Source of the DNA: Phallus indusiatus
Lineage: Eukaryota; Basidiomycota; Agaricomycetes; Phallales; Phallaceae
Reading direction: 5' to 3'
Assembly (NCBI GenBank): GCA_027605045.1
Contig: JAQFWX010000072.1
Span: 62,001-126,000 of the forward strand
Length of the DNA stretch: 64,000 nucleotides
Part shown: one piece after another, positions 33,561-45,494 of the stretch
How the letters are laid out: the number at the start of each line of letters is the position of its first letter
Position numbering within the stretch: the first letter of the stretch is position 1
Translations under genes and position numbers: made by a program
Notes under the pieces: generated by a model
The model's database searches: none
Told to the model about the DNA's origin: nothing
What the model saw: only the letters and a program-made list of their open reading frames with translations

Positions 33561-36362
33561 CTAATCCGTATATGCACCTTCACTCGCAGGCTACGTAATA
33601 CCGAATTAAAATCAATTTCAATAACCGGCGGTAATATGCGACTTACAGCAACATCCCGAGCGTACCTGTATAGAACACCCCGTTTTTCTCTTAGAGGGCG
33701 CTTTCCAGAAATCTCCCATTCTTGGCGTCTGGCTTGAATTACTTGTTCATCAGCAACCCATTCAAGGCGCCTCTCTACAGCATCAATGATAATCTGATCA
33801 CCATCCTTCAAAAGAGCAATAGGACCCCCGAGCTGCGCCTCAGGTGTAACCTGTGGTCAATATACAAGTAGGATCGGGAAATCAGCAACCACATGGTAGT
33901 GAAGGGTCTCGCGTCTCACTGACATGACCAATAATAAACCCTCTTGATGCGCCACTGAAACGGCCATCCGTGATTAACGCGACACTTTTCCCGAGGCCAG
34001 CTCCCATGATTGCCCCCGTTGGGCCTAAGACAAAAACGTATTTGCGAGCTATGACGCGAACATGCAGGCACATACCTAACATTTCTGGCATTCCAGGTGC
34101 ACCTTTGGGACCTTGATAACGGAAGACGACCACCGCTCCTGGCTTGATATCACCTCGCTCTAAAGCAGGATAAAAATCATTGACACTAGAAAAGGAATAG
34201 ACTTAGATTACAGCAATATTTCTGGCTAGAGCGAAATATATCAAGTAGTAACTTATCAAAGCATTTCGCCACACCCTAAATTTAAATTGGAATGAGCACA
34301 TATTCGAGGCACTACGGATCAAAAAGATGATAGCTGACCTCAAACCGCAGTCCTTCCTTTCCGGTAAGCTTCGCAACAGCCGTACCAGGCGCAAGGTTTC
34401 CTTTCAAGATGGTCAAATGTCCACTGCTTTTAATTGGATTCTCTAATGGCTTGACAACATCTTGAGTAGTAAAATCTAATTCAGCGATCCCTTCCAGATT
34501 CTCAGCCAAAGTTTTTCCGGTAACTGTTAGAGTATCCCCATGTAGCAAATTTGTATGATTCAGGAGATACTTTAACAAAGCAGGTATTCCTCCAACTTTA
34601 TGTAGGTCTTCCATGAGGTACTTCCCTGATGGTCGGAGGTCGCAAAGATAAGGTGTCCGATCCCGGATAACCTGGAAATCTTCTATTCCGAGAGGAACAT
34701 CTGCTGCACGAGCCATAGCAAGCAAATGTAAAACGGCATTGGTGGATCCTCCGATGACATTCACAATTGTGATGGCGTTCTCAAAGGCTTTGCGTGTCAG
34801 AATATCGCTTTAAATGGAAAGTAAGTTTATATTGATGTATTAACAGGGTTCAAATCAATGGGCACTCTACCGGGGTTTGATATCTTTAGCCAGTAAATTC
34901 TTCATATATGCGGCCGCGCGATAACACTCTTGCTTCTTTTCTATAGAAGCAATCAGGATCAAGTACATCCTTTTTAGTTCAAGTTCATTTATCATACCTG
35001 GCCAAGTAGCAGGTATAGAAGCAGAATAGGGTAACGAGATACCCAAAACTTCCAAACAGGTACTCATAGTATTGGCACTACGAACATCATGTGAGAGAGG
35101 TATTTCTTGATTCAGGGTATACTTACGTATACATGCCTCCGCAAGCACCAGGTCCGGGGCATGCATGTCGTACAACATCTTGTCTCTGTTCGTCCGTGAT
35201 CGTCCCAGTCAAATATGCACCTGTAGATAGTAACGGGATACGGAAGATGGACATGGACGTTATGTGACTTGTAACACACCGTAAGATTCGAAGGCATCGC
35301 CAATATTAACCATTTCTCCCTTTTTGAAATCCATGCCTGGGCAGTCAAGATGTCGCACTCCAGGAGAGATCGTTCCTCCGTAAACAATGATGGTAGGTCG
35401 ATTATATCTAGCAGCAGCCATAACACAACCAGGCACTTTGGTGATAGTAAGCCGATGCTTGAATGTAGAAGGTAACAATTAGACAGTGTCAACATACTGT
35501 TCTTGTCACAACCGGGTATGGAGATGTTACCGTCGTAGTGTTGAGCCTTGGAACATTGAGGACAAGCTAAACACAAATGAAGGCTTCCAGCGCACCATCA
35601 CAACCTGTGATAACAAGACAAGTTTATCCCAAGATAGATTCGCATGAGGAAGGAAAGGCTTGTTACCGATTCAATGCTATCCGCAATAAGATCTCTCGAC
35701 GGTAAACTGTATCGCATGCCTATGAAGGTTGGCATTTCCAAAACGATTGAATGAACAAACGTTCTTTACCGTCAGTTCCCATGGTTATAGCATCGCTGTG
35801 AGAAGGTTAAATCGCATGGGATCGGCATATATGTAAATCCAAGTACCTAACACCTGCTTTGATCTCAGAAGACATACTCTAAAATAGCAATGCGTCTGTG
35901 CGTACCGATGGTATTGAATGTCAGCCCGACAAGATCCTCCGATTTGCACCCTTCTTTGACGTCTCTAGCGAGGTCAAGCAAATGACTGTTACATGGGTTT
36001 CCTTCCCACCAAATAGGACAGATTCCAATCTGTGGTTTATTCATGTCTTCCTCCGTGACCCCAACCGCATATACTGCATAAATCAGCGAGGTTGTCCTCT
36101 GAAAATGTTGCTGTGTTGCATACACATAGCTTGAGCACCCCCTCGAGCCTGTCCATAACAACCATTTAAACCCACGAAAGAACTGATTATGACAGATATC
36201 TGACCTTATCTTGAGTTAACTTTGCTGAATACTTGTTGAGTTGCACATTGGGTGAAGCCTGGGAATGCTTCGACACGGAATAACTGCGAAAAACAATAAA
36301 CCATCCAACTCTGAATGAATGGGTGAAATTTGACTGTACATTTCAACCACGCCTGGAGCCAT
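33561..36362 (-). CDS. ILV3: dihydroxy-acid dehydratase, branched-chain amino acid synthesis
   Basis: This mitochondrial Fe-S enzyme converts dihydroxy-isovalerate and dihydroxy-methylvalerate to the 2-keto acids of valine and isoleucine. The gene is split into many exons. Joined reading gives [61 protein letters not shown] (cluster Cys), [39 protein letters not shown] (cluster Cys), [92 protein letters not shown] and [19 protein letters not shown]. The stop is TAG at 33561-33563. The ATG at 36362 is chosen because a 56-nt intron from GTACAG joins it in frame and a TATA box lies just upstream. An in-frame extension to 36593 could supply a presequence. Confidence 0.9.
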
Positions 36363-36410
36363 AATGAAAGTACAGTGGAGCGAGGGAAGAGAAGGGACAA
36401 AAGTCCTGCT

Positions 36411-36420
36411 ATATTTATAA
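36411..36420 (-). promoter_or_regulatory. TATA box of ILV3
   Basis: TTATAAATAT reads on the minus strand about 50 bp upstream of the ATG at 36362. A CACGTG box lies further upstream at 36470-36475. The spacing supports initiation close to that ATG rather than at the in-frame ATG at 36593. Confidence 0.5.
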
Positions 36421-36593
36421 GAGATCGATTCCCCAAAACTAGCTGAGGGAACCCGCCTTGCGGGTCCGTCACGTGTGTTTGCATACTGGGAAGACGGATT
36501 CGCGCGTGACAAGAATATCCAAAACGTTTTCCGGAATGCCAGTGCTATGAGAGTCATGCGAGTGTCATTCTTAGAGAGAGAAGAGAAGAGCAA

Positions 36594-38513
36594 AGGGAAT
36601 TATGGCATATCAATGTGAAGAACTCGTTACATGAATGGTTATAGCTCGATGTTAACCTACTAATTGATGATCTGGCATCCCTTTTATATTGGAAACACAT
36701 ATCCAAACAACTAGTCTTCGAAATGGTTATGTTGAAAAGGTCTTCATATGTTTTGATGTGATGCAGGCCGCAAGTGGAAAGTAAAAGCGTCTAGAGGCAA
36801 ATATGTAACGCCGGTGTTTTTGAAATGCTTCTTGATCACGATTAAGGCAGCTTCTACGGCAAGCCTTCCGAAACAAAGTTGAACGAGATCAGAAAGTGCT
36901 GTTCTGGTGGGGTTTCAAGCTTAAGGGCTCGATCCCTTATACCAGTCAGTGTCAGTCTCCGGACTATGGTGGCTTCACCCCGGGAGAAAATCGAAATATC
37001 ACCAACAAATTTGATCAAACTTGATGTTTAAGCCTGATTTCGCGAAAGCGGTTTAGTAACCTTTGCAGTTACAACACCCTTAGCATAGTTCGAACCCTCG
37101 GGCGAGATTGAAGGAGCCGGCGTACTCACTGTAGGCGATAGAAACATTTATTAAGCTTTCAAACCTCTTTTGAAGATTCATAGATAAACGGCGACAGACT
37201 TTTATAATAAAAATGACGACGAAAAGTGGAAAGGATAGCTCGCAAGGGTTATTCCGGAGGCGCAAAGTCTAAACGGCCGTTGGTCGTACGATACTCCTAG
37301 TAATGCTCACGAGGTTGTAGGCGGACTGCAAGTCGTTTCAAAAAAAATCAAAGTAGGGCTAAATGAATGCCAAACGCACACTAGAGGGGTCTACGAGCTC
37401 CTTGAACCAAGTCTTTGACTCTGACGGAACCCAAGGCCTGGCCATTGCATGTCCAACACATGTCCGACCGTGTACACCTCGCAAATCGCTATGGAAACTA
37501 AGAAGCTGATGAACCGGCGAGTAGACAATTGATTCGAGTTAACTTCATAACAAAAGGTAATTCGTGTCGCGTCGCGTATGGCTTTCCAATTGGTACCGCA
37601 TTCAGGCAATAATATGTTGTTTGGCACAGATAGCGGAGGCTTGAAAGAAAAAGTACGGGTTTTGATCATCAGGACGGTCCATGTTTCGTGGCAAGTGAAC
37701 AATGTATCTTCTTGTAAAGTCGTTTTTATGGCAATTAGTACGCTGGTCGACTTGGGTGAAACTCGTGCGTGTAGTGACGCGAGGCAATAACGCCTGGCAC
37801 TGGGCAGTGTCACGAAGCTGATATGACAGGATCGGCATCGTCCATCAACTGAGCTACTGTAAATCCAAAGATCAAACCTAAGTTGCCAATCTACATCTGG
37901 ACTCTCACTTAGCGATTTGCAGTAAGTACAAACAAGGAAGCATGCCAGAAGGAGGCTGCGGCGGTTCTCAGCGGCCTTCGGAACGGATGATTATAAAACT
38001 GATCCGAGCATTGAGAGGAAAATAAATGATTTATTTCATCGTTCTAATCCAACACTCGACCTTACCAAACCATAATAGTATGAAAATCAAGATAGAAAGA
38101 AAGAAAGAAAAAAAAGCCGCTACCGCAGTGAAAAAAGACGAGAAGTAAAGCAAAAAAAATAACTACCGCGACCAAAAGGCATCGAATCATTCAGAGAAGG
38201 CAGTTTTGACAAGGAAGGGAAGTGGAAGGAGGGAGTGTGTAGATATGTTTTGAAACAAAGATTTAGTTGGTTTGGGCGAGAACCATACAGAACAAATGCT
38301 ACAGATGATTCGACGGAGGAGAAAGAGAAAAATAGAAATAGAGACGTAGACAAAGTTATTGAGAGAGCAGATAACACAGATAGAAAACAGTGGAGACCAA
38401 ATAAGGACGGTGAAGAAAAAAGGAAGGGAAAAAAAAATTATACAAAGAAAAAATGGGCGCGGGATTCAAAAGAAACACGGATGGACATTTAGAAAGAAGA
38501 AGAAAACAGCATT
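36594..38513. other. 1.9-kb region without a recognisable gene
   Basis: Frames here (for example 37391-37813 minus and 37578-37790 plus) overlap, lack splice-consistent extensions and show no conserved motif. The right end (38090-38520) is A-rich on the plus strand with GAAA simple repeats and would be CCR4 3' untranslated sequence. Short tRNA-like patches near 37040-37110 and 37820-37860 lack a complete fold. Decayed sequence or a non-coding RNA cannot be excluded. Confidence 0.4.
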
Positions 38514-40962
38514 TTAATTAAGGAAAGCAAGATAATAGTCCATCAATGAGAGCGGGTGCCATTCGTTGTAGTCGTATGCGACGATGGGAAGACGGGCGGA
38601 GGACGTGATGATGTTGAATTGTCCTTCGGCGGCTTGACACGGAATTCGCCAACAAGGCATATATGACTAAGACCATTTCAGTCAAATGAACTGAATTAAA
38701 TTGGTTCAAGATAAGAAAAACACTTACTCTGACGGGAAATGTGCGTTCGGGAACCCAACAACCTTCGATAAATATGACTTATCCACCTCTCCTAACACTG
38801 AAGTGATGGAAAGGGTAGGGGTAGAATACCAAATATAGTCAATCGCACCCTGGAAAGTTGGTGTATGATTAGTCATCGAAAGCTCGCCAATGCCAGCATA
38901 AATGCTTTTGAGGTTTAAACGGTGTTTCAGCCCGTCCGACGTGTATTTGCCATATACGTGGGACATGAAGTCAGGATGATTTGACGGCACTGTTCCGTTG
39001 GCAAGAAAATCGTAGACTCCGCTGTCGGGAAGGGAATTAAAGTCACCACAAACGATTGTTGGAATCTTTGATCCATCGGCATACTTGGGAGGCGGAGGAC
39101 TATTTGGATCGTCAGATAACCGCGGTGGTAATTTTGCAAACCGGTCCGAGATTTTCTGCAATTCATCCATGAGCAAAGCCGCCTGGACAAGTTTGACATC
39201 TCGATACTCCGCGTCCCAGTAGATGTGCACGTTTGCGATAATAAGCCGTGAACCCGTCGCCCGACTTTCTAATAGTGTCACAACGGCAATGTGATCCTTA
39301 GTGAAAACACGATTGAACATGTCGTCTGTTTTCTTAAAGTCAGGTCGTTGTAGGGCGATCTGGTTGAACTCGATGAGTAGATTTTCGACGAGCTGATATC
39401 TGTATTGCAAATATAAATATAGTTCAAAGGAAGGAAAGAAGACTACTGTTTTTTTTTTTGCTTACTTGCTCGCTTTGTAAAAGGTTGCGCACCCGTCTAC
39501 TCGCCGCCGTTCAGCTTCACCCATCGTACGAGCACGCGATTTTGGCCAATGAACACCTTCATAATCATGCGAACTAAGATTCGGTAAGAAGTAATCTTCA
39601 TACTGTCCAACCTCCACTTCCTGAAGACACAAAAAGTCGGTTTCGTAATTCGTAATTTCCGTCAGAATAAGGTCCTTTCGGTAATCCCATGCCAACGCCC
39701 AGCTGGGTGTGTAACCATATATATGCGTGGTGGCCGACCGTTCGCATAAAATGTTATACGACAGTAAGGTGAAACTTTCCGACAATGGATCATTGTCATG
39801 TGCCTTTCTTTCCGCCTCGGATTGGAGCCCACGCCATTGCCGTTCCGGAGGTGGTGGTGGGACTGGACAGGAATCTCGAAGATAAGAAATTAAACTCGAG
39901 GTACCATCTTTCTGTAAGGTGTTCCGTAAAGTACCATCCAAGGGATTACCTTCCAAGCCAAGCATTTCCAACTGGTGTAGGCTACCAAGTTCGTGAGGGA
40001 GCGTTGTAATATGATTGTCGAAGAGATAAAGCTCTCTAAGGAGAGTGAGCATGCCTAACTCTGGAGGGACAGAGGTTAGATCATTTCCGGAGAGATCCAG
40101 GAGGATTAATTGGCGCAATCGAGAAATTTCGGGAGGAACGAATGTAAGGGAATTGTGATTGAGATACAGGACGGTGAGATATGAAAAACGAAAGAGGTTT
40201 GTGGACAAGTTCTTCAAACGGATTCCACCGAGATCGAGGGTCGTCCATGTAGACTCCTGCTGTTTGCGGATGTTCAACGGTTTTGTTCTTTGCGCAGGCG
40301 CAAGTGAAGAGGTGGAGGCAGAGGGTGTGTGTCCATTTACGGGCCGTTCTGCAGCGGAGGCTGCGGATGACGAACCAGGAGAATCTTGTTTATCTGACCG
40401 AGGAGAGCCTGTAGCGTCGGAAGCGGTGTCTGGAGGTAACTGTGATATTGGCGGTTGTAGTTTGGAATTAGGATGGGTGATTGGAATGGGAGCTTTGGCA
40501 GAATTTCGAACAGCCATTGCAGATGCACGAGCACGATGATGCGGATTGCTTGCTTGTCGACACAACTAAGAAAAAGAGACACCAAATGATGCAGAAAACG
40601 AGTCAGTTGCATGAGACACAAATCCGGAACCCAACGCAAAATGAAAGACGAAGAACAAAAAGGATGAGCTATTTTGGGCTTACCTCTGCTTTCAAGAGCT
40701 GAGTCTGCCAGTGATGGCTCAGCGGAGGCTGTGAAGGGGAGCCATTCTGAATCATGTTGACCTGCTGCGAGCTCTGTGTCGGCGACGGCAGTGGAAATAC
40801 TTGATGGATTGAACTGTGGTGCTGGTGGTGGAGAGCAGGTGGCGGGGCGGGAGGGGGCGGGACAGAAGGAGGAGCACCATTGACATAAGGATTGTACGCC
40901 GACGACCTCGACCACAGCGACTGGTCGTGTTTCGGTGAGCTCGCTGGAGGAGGATAATACAT
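38514..40962 (-). CDS. CCR4: CCR4 deadenylase, catalytic subunit of CCR4-NOT
   Basis: This is the poly(A)-specific 3' exonuclease of the cytoplasmic CCR4-NOT complex. The N-terminus is Pro/Gln/Ser-rich (APPSVPPPPAPPPALHHQHHSS). A leucine-rich repeat block follows (LDLGGIRLKNLSTNLFRFS, LTVLYLNHNSLTFVPPEI, LILLDLSGNDLTSVPPEL, LRELYLFDNHITTLPHEL), used to bind the NOT scaffold. The C-terminal endonuclease/exonuclease/phosphatase domain has LLSYNILCERSAT, DFLCLQEVEV (metal-binding Glu), RVDGCATFYKASKY, NVHIYWDAEYRDVKL, IPTIVCGDFNSLPDSGVYDFL, GAIDYIWYS, and a last exon beginning SDHICLVGEF with the catalytic Asp-His. Stop TAA is at 38514-38516. Introns lie near 40564-40682, 39402-39464 and 38669-38726. 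The start codon is 184 bp from that of the divergent neighbour. Confidence 0.95.
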
Positions 40963-41146
40963 ATTTTATTTTTTATTATTTTTTGATCTTTTTTATCGGA
41001 CTTTATGTTCAGCTGGCGTTCATTTGAGGAGGGAGAGAAGGAAGTATTCGGACTCCGATAGATCTTCCTTTGCCGGCCGATACGCGCCACCACGCAGCGA
41101 GGAATTTGGGTAGCAGCGGCGGTGCACAACGCAGTGTCAAGACCCG
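40963..41146. promoter_or_regulatory. 184-bp bidirectional promoter, CCR4 / Mg-chelatase-like gene
   Basis: The two divergent ATGs are 184 bp apart. The CCR4-proximal half is an A/T block (40965-41000), the other half GC-rich. No clear TATA box is visible on either strand. Confidence 0.5.
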
Positions 41147-42597
41147 ATGACGTCCAGCACGACGTCCGACTATCTTTCTCATGTCTTGGACACCATTCAG
41201 GAGGCTCATCCGACCCTGGCGGACCCATCAACTCTCCGTGCAGTTCTGCCGTCGCTGTTGCTGGCTCTCATAGCAGGAGACACTAATCTCATCATCAGCA
41301 CCCCGCAGCCCTCCCACCTACAAAAGGTTATTGGAAAGGTAAGCTGCGTGTTACTTTCCGAACGTATCACTTACAAGTTCTCTGCTAATAAATCAAGACA
41401 GATACTGTCGACAATATTCGGTCTGTCCGTCAAACGTATTAGAATAAACTCAACACAGTCTCCAAGTCAACTCTTGGATTCATTGTTCATATATCCAACG
41501 TCTCATAGACTGTTCCCTCATTACAGGTCTCACTCTGACCCAAGACCTCCCTCCAGCAACTTCACCGAACACTCAGACAGTACCCTGCATAACACTCATT
41601 CCCTCATACCACCTCTGCCACGTTACCTGAGGCACAATACGGACCCTCTATTCCTTGGCAGCCATGACGACACTTTGCCACGTTTGCCACAAGTCGTTGT
41701 AATATCCCATCTCGAAAGAGCCGGTCGCAGTGCTCATCTGGCTTTAGCCGAAGTGCTTGCCCTTCGCCAGGTGGTATTCCACTCAAACCAGACCGTTCTG
41801 CGGGGCGTCTGGGACCTTCCCGATCGATTTTTCACTGTTTATGTCGCCCCACTTGCCGCTGGAGAACCCACGGAAAGACCAAATATCCACCCAAATTTGG
41901 TATGACCAACGTTTACGATTCGTAATTAAATCTTCTCTGACCGACACCTGTAAAGTTGGACCATTTCGCATTCAGCGCCACTCTCGGTCAATTACCACAA
42001 ACAGCTCGCTCTCCTTCCCCAAACGGTACCAGTCTGCCTCCCTCGCCATCACCAACTCATTCCCCGGTGATCAAATCAGCCCTTTCGCCCGTATTCCCAT
42101 ACAGTGATTTGCCTCCAGCACATTCCATTTATTTATCTCCCCTCGTCTCGAATTACAGCGTCGCCCTCATTTCGGCCGCCAGACACCACCCAGAGCTGGA
42201 CGGAAGCTTGCTGACGGCTCGGTGCGTTAAACATGTTGAACACTTGCTGAAAGCATCCGGTATTGTATTCGGTCAATGGAATGGAGTTAGCGAACCAGTT
42301 CAGGTAACGGCTCTGGTTATGGAAGCGCATGTACGTCGAATCGTTCCTCCGGCTCTGGCTCATAGGCTTCGAGTCAGGGACAGCCCAAGGGAGCAAATCA
42401 TGGGTTTGTTATGGCCGGAAGCAGGTGTGAAAAGTTGGAAAAGAAAGATGGTTGAGGACAACCAGGATGCTTCGACGGAGGACAGCGAGAAGTTACCCAT
42501 AAGTCCAGGATCTAAATTGTCTAGCGCTAAGGCAAGAGCTGGGGATAACCGGAGATCTATAAAAGCCATCCTTGCCGAGATTCTAGTAGAAGTGTAG
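41147..42597 (+). CDS. Mg-chelatase/ChlI-like AAA+ protein, degenerate (no Walker A)
   Basis: Three exons are joined at 41341/41402 and 41901/41959. The N-terminus (SDYLSHVLDTIQEAHP, AVLPSLLLALIAGDTNLIIS) resembles the start of a ChlI/MoxR AAA+ module, but where a P-loop GxxGxGKS is expected it reads STPQPSHLQKVIGK. Further on, PQVVVISHLERAGRSAHLALAEVLALRQVV, DLPDRFFTVYVAPL and HPNLLDHFAFSATL follow the order of Walker B, presensor hairpin, sensor 1 and the LLDRF element of magnesium-chelatase ATPases, with the acidic Walker B residues missing. The C-terminus (PELDGSLLTARCVKHVEHLLKASGIVFG, VTALVMEAHVRRIVPPALAHR) could be the helical lid. The family assignment is by motif order only; fungi make no chlorophyll, so the role is unknown. 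The frame and splice sites look functional. Confidence 0.5.
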
Positions 42598-42631
42598 AAA
42601 ACGCGGGGAGTATATATGTCTCCGCATTATT

Positions 42632-43586
42632 TCATTCAAAAGGCACCACTTCATCGCCTATGACTATCATATGACCTGCATCTCCTCGTTCGGATAAAGG
42701 CGTTGGTTTGTATTTGATTTGCCGTCGTCGCTTTTGATGCTTGTTTGGTAATGTCTCTGCGTTGGCATGAGTATTACATTCAGGGGTCGTCGATGGTTCG
42801 GTAGCCTTCAGGGTCGACTCCGAGGGAGCGTCTTCGTCATTGGCCATATCGCAATCTACCGTGTCTTCTGGAGTTACCGAGGATGCCATTATAGGCGTCG
42901 CTGAGATACTTCGCGAAGCCTTGCAATGCAGACAGGTGTAAACCACTTTCTTGGTACCTCGACTTCGTGTGCCTGTGTTTTTCAAGGTCAAAGCGCTCTT
43001 AATAACGCCTCCTTGGATATCGTGACGTACCTTTTATACGTACAGTGGCAGTTGTTCCTGGCATTAGAATAGCATTGCATGATTTGCATAGCTTCCTCTT
43101 CACAGATGGATCGCTGCCCAAAAGAAAACTCTAAGTAATTACACAGCCTGAATAAATAAACTTTACAAACATTCTTAGCACATTTTTGTTCCCAATAATT
43201 CGAAGATCGTTGACGTATTTGGCGCCAAGATCATTCAAGGTGGCTTTCTTTCTAGTACCTGTACGATTTACGCTGCTGAGATTGGCGGACGATGACACGC
43301 GATTATCTGAGGCTGCCATCTCATCAACCGTAGGGTCTGCACCAGCATCTTCAACCATCGCGTTAGCATCAGCACCTGGCCCGACATTCAAAGCATTTTT
43401 CGGGTGTTTCTTCTGTGTGTGATTTTGAGACTGTTGTAATGCGCCCACGCTCCCCAAGTAGGAGCTAGCTTGGTACAAAAAGTTCATTCGCTGAAACGCC
43501 TCGCGATTCGGAATAGTGTGAGGATTCGGTGCACTGGGGCCGCCTTTATTATCATGCTGTGGCTTTTTCTGTGTATTTTTCCCCAT
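42632..43586 (-). CDS. RPR2: RNase P protein subunit Rpr2/Rpp21-like
   Basis: This is a subunit of nuclear RNase P, which removes tRNA 5' leaders. The N-terminal exon has a helical REAFQRMNFLYQASSYLGSVGAL followed later by LNDLGAKYVNDLRIIGNKNVLRM, the Rpr2/Snm1-type helices. A zinc ribbon then spans two exons: DPSVKRKLCKSCNAILMPGTTATVRIK and KKVVYTCLHCKASR, giving CxxC and CxxC. The middle (GPGADANAMVEDAGADP) and C-terminal parts are low-complexity. Length of about 275 residues exceeds yeast Rpr2 because of these linkers. Introns lie near 43131-43175, and 42992-43031. The stop codon is at 42632-42634. It shares a 114-bp promoter with the zinc-knuckle gene. Confidence 0.85.
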
Positions 43587-43700
43587 TAATGCTCCAGAGT
43601 TTATTGTGCCTTTGATGTTGAGAACGGCGAACTTGAGAGAAGTGAAAACTGCCGGCGCTTAAGTAATGCCTGTGAAGCTTCTCAGTACTACTTTTGCGCA
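43587..43700. promoter_or_regulatory. 114-bp bidirectional promoter, RPR2 / ZCCHC9-like
   Basis: The ATGs of two divergent RNA-metabolism genes are only 114 bp apart, leaving no room for separate promoters. No TATA box is visible. Confidence 0.6.
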
Positions 43701-44825
43701 ATGACCCGTATAACGAACTTTGGACGGAAGAGAACGTATTTAAAAGCTGGATTCGAGAGTAATGCGGACGAGGGTGACCGCGAAGAAAAACATGAACCAT
43801 CTCAGACTGTAGAGTCTACAAACTCGATTTCAAATCCAACCAAAAAACCGAGAAAAAGGCGGAAAAAGGCCTCAGGGAATGAAGCAGACTCCAAGGCGGA
43901 GGGGGGCGAAGGATATGGGGAAGTATCGAAAGAATCAGATGCTGCGGACAAGAGAGAAGATTCTTCGAATGTACCTGCTAAGAAGGGTAAGAAGGCAAAG
44001 TCGGGATTGAAAAAAGAACGAATGCATCAAAAACATGATCGAGGTATATTTCTTATTAGCCTTACATTTCTTTCACCTTCAAAAATTACTCGTCTTTGAT
44101 AGCCCTTTCAACGGAACGCAGAAGGCTCAGCCGAATCTCAGAACGAAACGCTGGGATGACTTGCCTGAGATGTCGACAAATGGGGCATAGTGTCAAACAA
44201 TGCCCGAACGCTCAAAGTCAATCTGACTTATCAGAAGAGAAAAAGGATGGAAAACGAGATACTAATGATCATGGCTCAAAACCCAAACCTGCTCCTGGTG
44301 TCGGGATATGTTACCGGTATCTACCTGTGTTGTCCCTCGTTTTAAATTATATTGACCGAATTCATTCCAGTTGTGGAAGTTGGCGACATAACCTCTCGCG
44401 CTGTAAAAAGCCCATTGATCCAGAAAACCCTCTCCCATTTGCTTCTTGTTTTGTATGTTCTAAAGCAGGACATCTCGCATCGACTTGCCCGCAAAACCAA
44501 GGGAAGGGTATATACCCCAACGGAGGTTCGTGCAAGCTTTGCAAACAAACAGACCATTTAGCAAAAGATTGTCCGTTAAAATCGAAAGGTGATTTGTATA
44601 TATTTTTAGCTCAAGAAAAAAATTTTAACTTTTGCAGCAGAAATGGCTTCCAAGGAAACTGTGATGCTGGGAGACATCCGGACGGAGGGGGGCGCAGATG
44701 AAGACGATTTTCATGTCATAAAGAGAAGGCGAGATGCTGTGCATAAAGAGGAAAAGGTTCTGAAAAAGTTGAGCGAACGTAAACCTAGCGCAACGAAGTC
44801 TAAAATCGTGCAGTTTAATAAATGA
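43701..44825 (+). CDS. ZCCHC9: zinc-knuckle CCHC protein, ZCCHC9-like
   Basis: This is a likely nucleolar RNA-binding protein. A basic, Lys/Glu-rich N-terminus (KKPRKRRKKASGNEADSK) precedes a conserved block found in ZCCHC9 proteins: ERRRLSRISERNAGMTCLRC, then four CCHC knuckles, CLRCRQMGHSVKQC, CYRCGSWRHNLSRC, CFVCSKAGHLASTC and CKLCKQTDHLAKDC. The order, spacing and flanking words (GVGICYRCG, FASCFVCSKAGHL, GGSCKLC) match the animal and fungal orthologues. The C-terminus is acidic then basic (EDDFHVIKRRR). Introns are near 44043-44100, 44311-44370 and 44589-44640. The stop is TGA at 44823-44825. Reading through the second intron would destroy knuckle two. Confidence 0.85.
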
Positions 44826-45494
44826 GGTTTTTATCCAATTTTCAAATCATAACAGCAGTATTCTAATCCACAAACAGATTACTAATTTATATCACAAGCA
44901 TTGCTAAATTAAAACAGTCCGAAGTACTCGCTCAATTGACTCGTCCACTCAGTTGCTTAATCGTGCCACTTTTTGGTAACAGATATTCCAAGTCCAGGGT
45001 CTTTTCGCTCGCTCTTGGTTTTTCAATGAGCAATGTTTTATCGACATAATAGAGGTCGCCGGAGGTGCATTCATTGAGAGCGAGGTACGAAAACATTTCA
45101 GATGGCTAAAAAAAAATTCAATTCGCCTTCGTTTCACGCTAAAGTTTGTGATTTCATGAAAAGTGAGGTTTAAACTGAGTTTGTAAAGTTTGCAAGTATC
45201 GGGCTCAAGCCAAACCAAGATTCGGATGCGCGAAGGTGGATTTTGTCGTGGCATTGGTTTCACTGTCAAATATCCTTTCCACGAGGACTTTGTAGCATTT
45301 CTAAGACAATTTTTTGGTCTAGATGTTTTGAGAGCCGGAAGAAGCTTGTCATGAAGAGACCAATGGCCGAACACAGTCAAACAATCACTTTCAAGTTCAG
45401 TCGGCAATGATGTACCTCTTTGCACGTTCTGAATAAACATTCTAATTGTAGAGTGAATGGACGGTTCACAGTTTGTATCTAGTTAGAAGGTGGC
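44826..45494. other. intergenic, ZCCHC9-like / FunK1 copy B
   Basis: This lies between convergent genes. One minus-strand frame at 44949-45440 (163 codons) has no recognisable motif, unusual composition and no splice-consistent extension; I treat it as chance. Nothing else is seen. Confidence 0.4.

Noticed and set aside
37040..37110. Possible tRNA B box (GGTTCGAA on minus strand)
   Set aside because: No A box at the right distance and no acceptor or anticodon stem could be formed.
37815..37865. tRNA A-box-like word TAGCTCAGTTG on the minus strand
   Set aside because: No matching B box or cloverleaf follows, so it is most likely chance or a decayed fragment.
38090..38520. A-rich stretch with GAAA repeats, considered as a transposon poly(A) tail
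   Set aside because: No target-site duplication or reverse-transcriptase remnants; better explained as low-complexity 3' sequence of CCR4.
44949..45440. Minus-strand 163-codon ORF between the zinc-knuckle gene and FunK1 copy B
   Set aside because: No domain-like segments, no homology recognised, no splice-consistent neighbours; composition is that of intergenic sequence.
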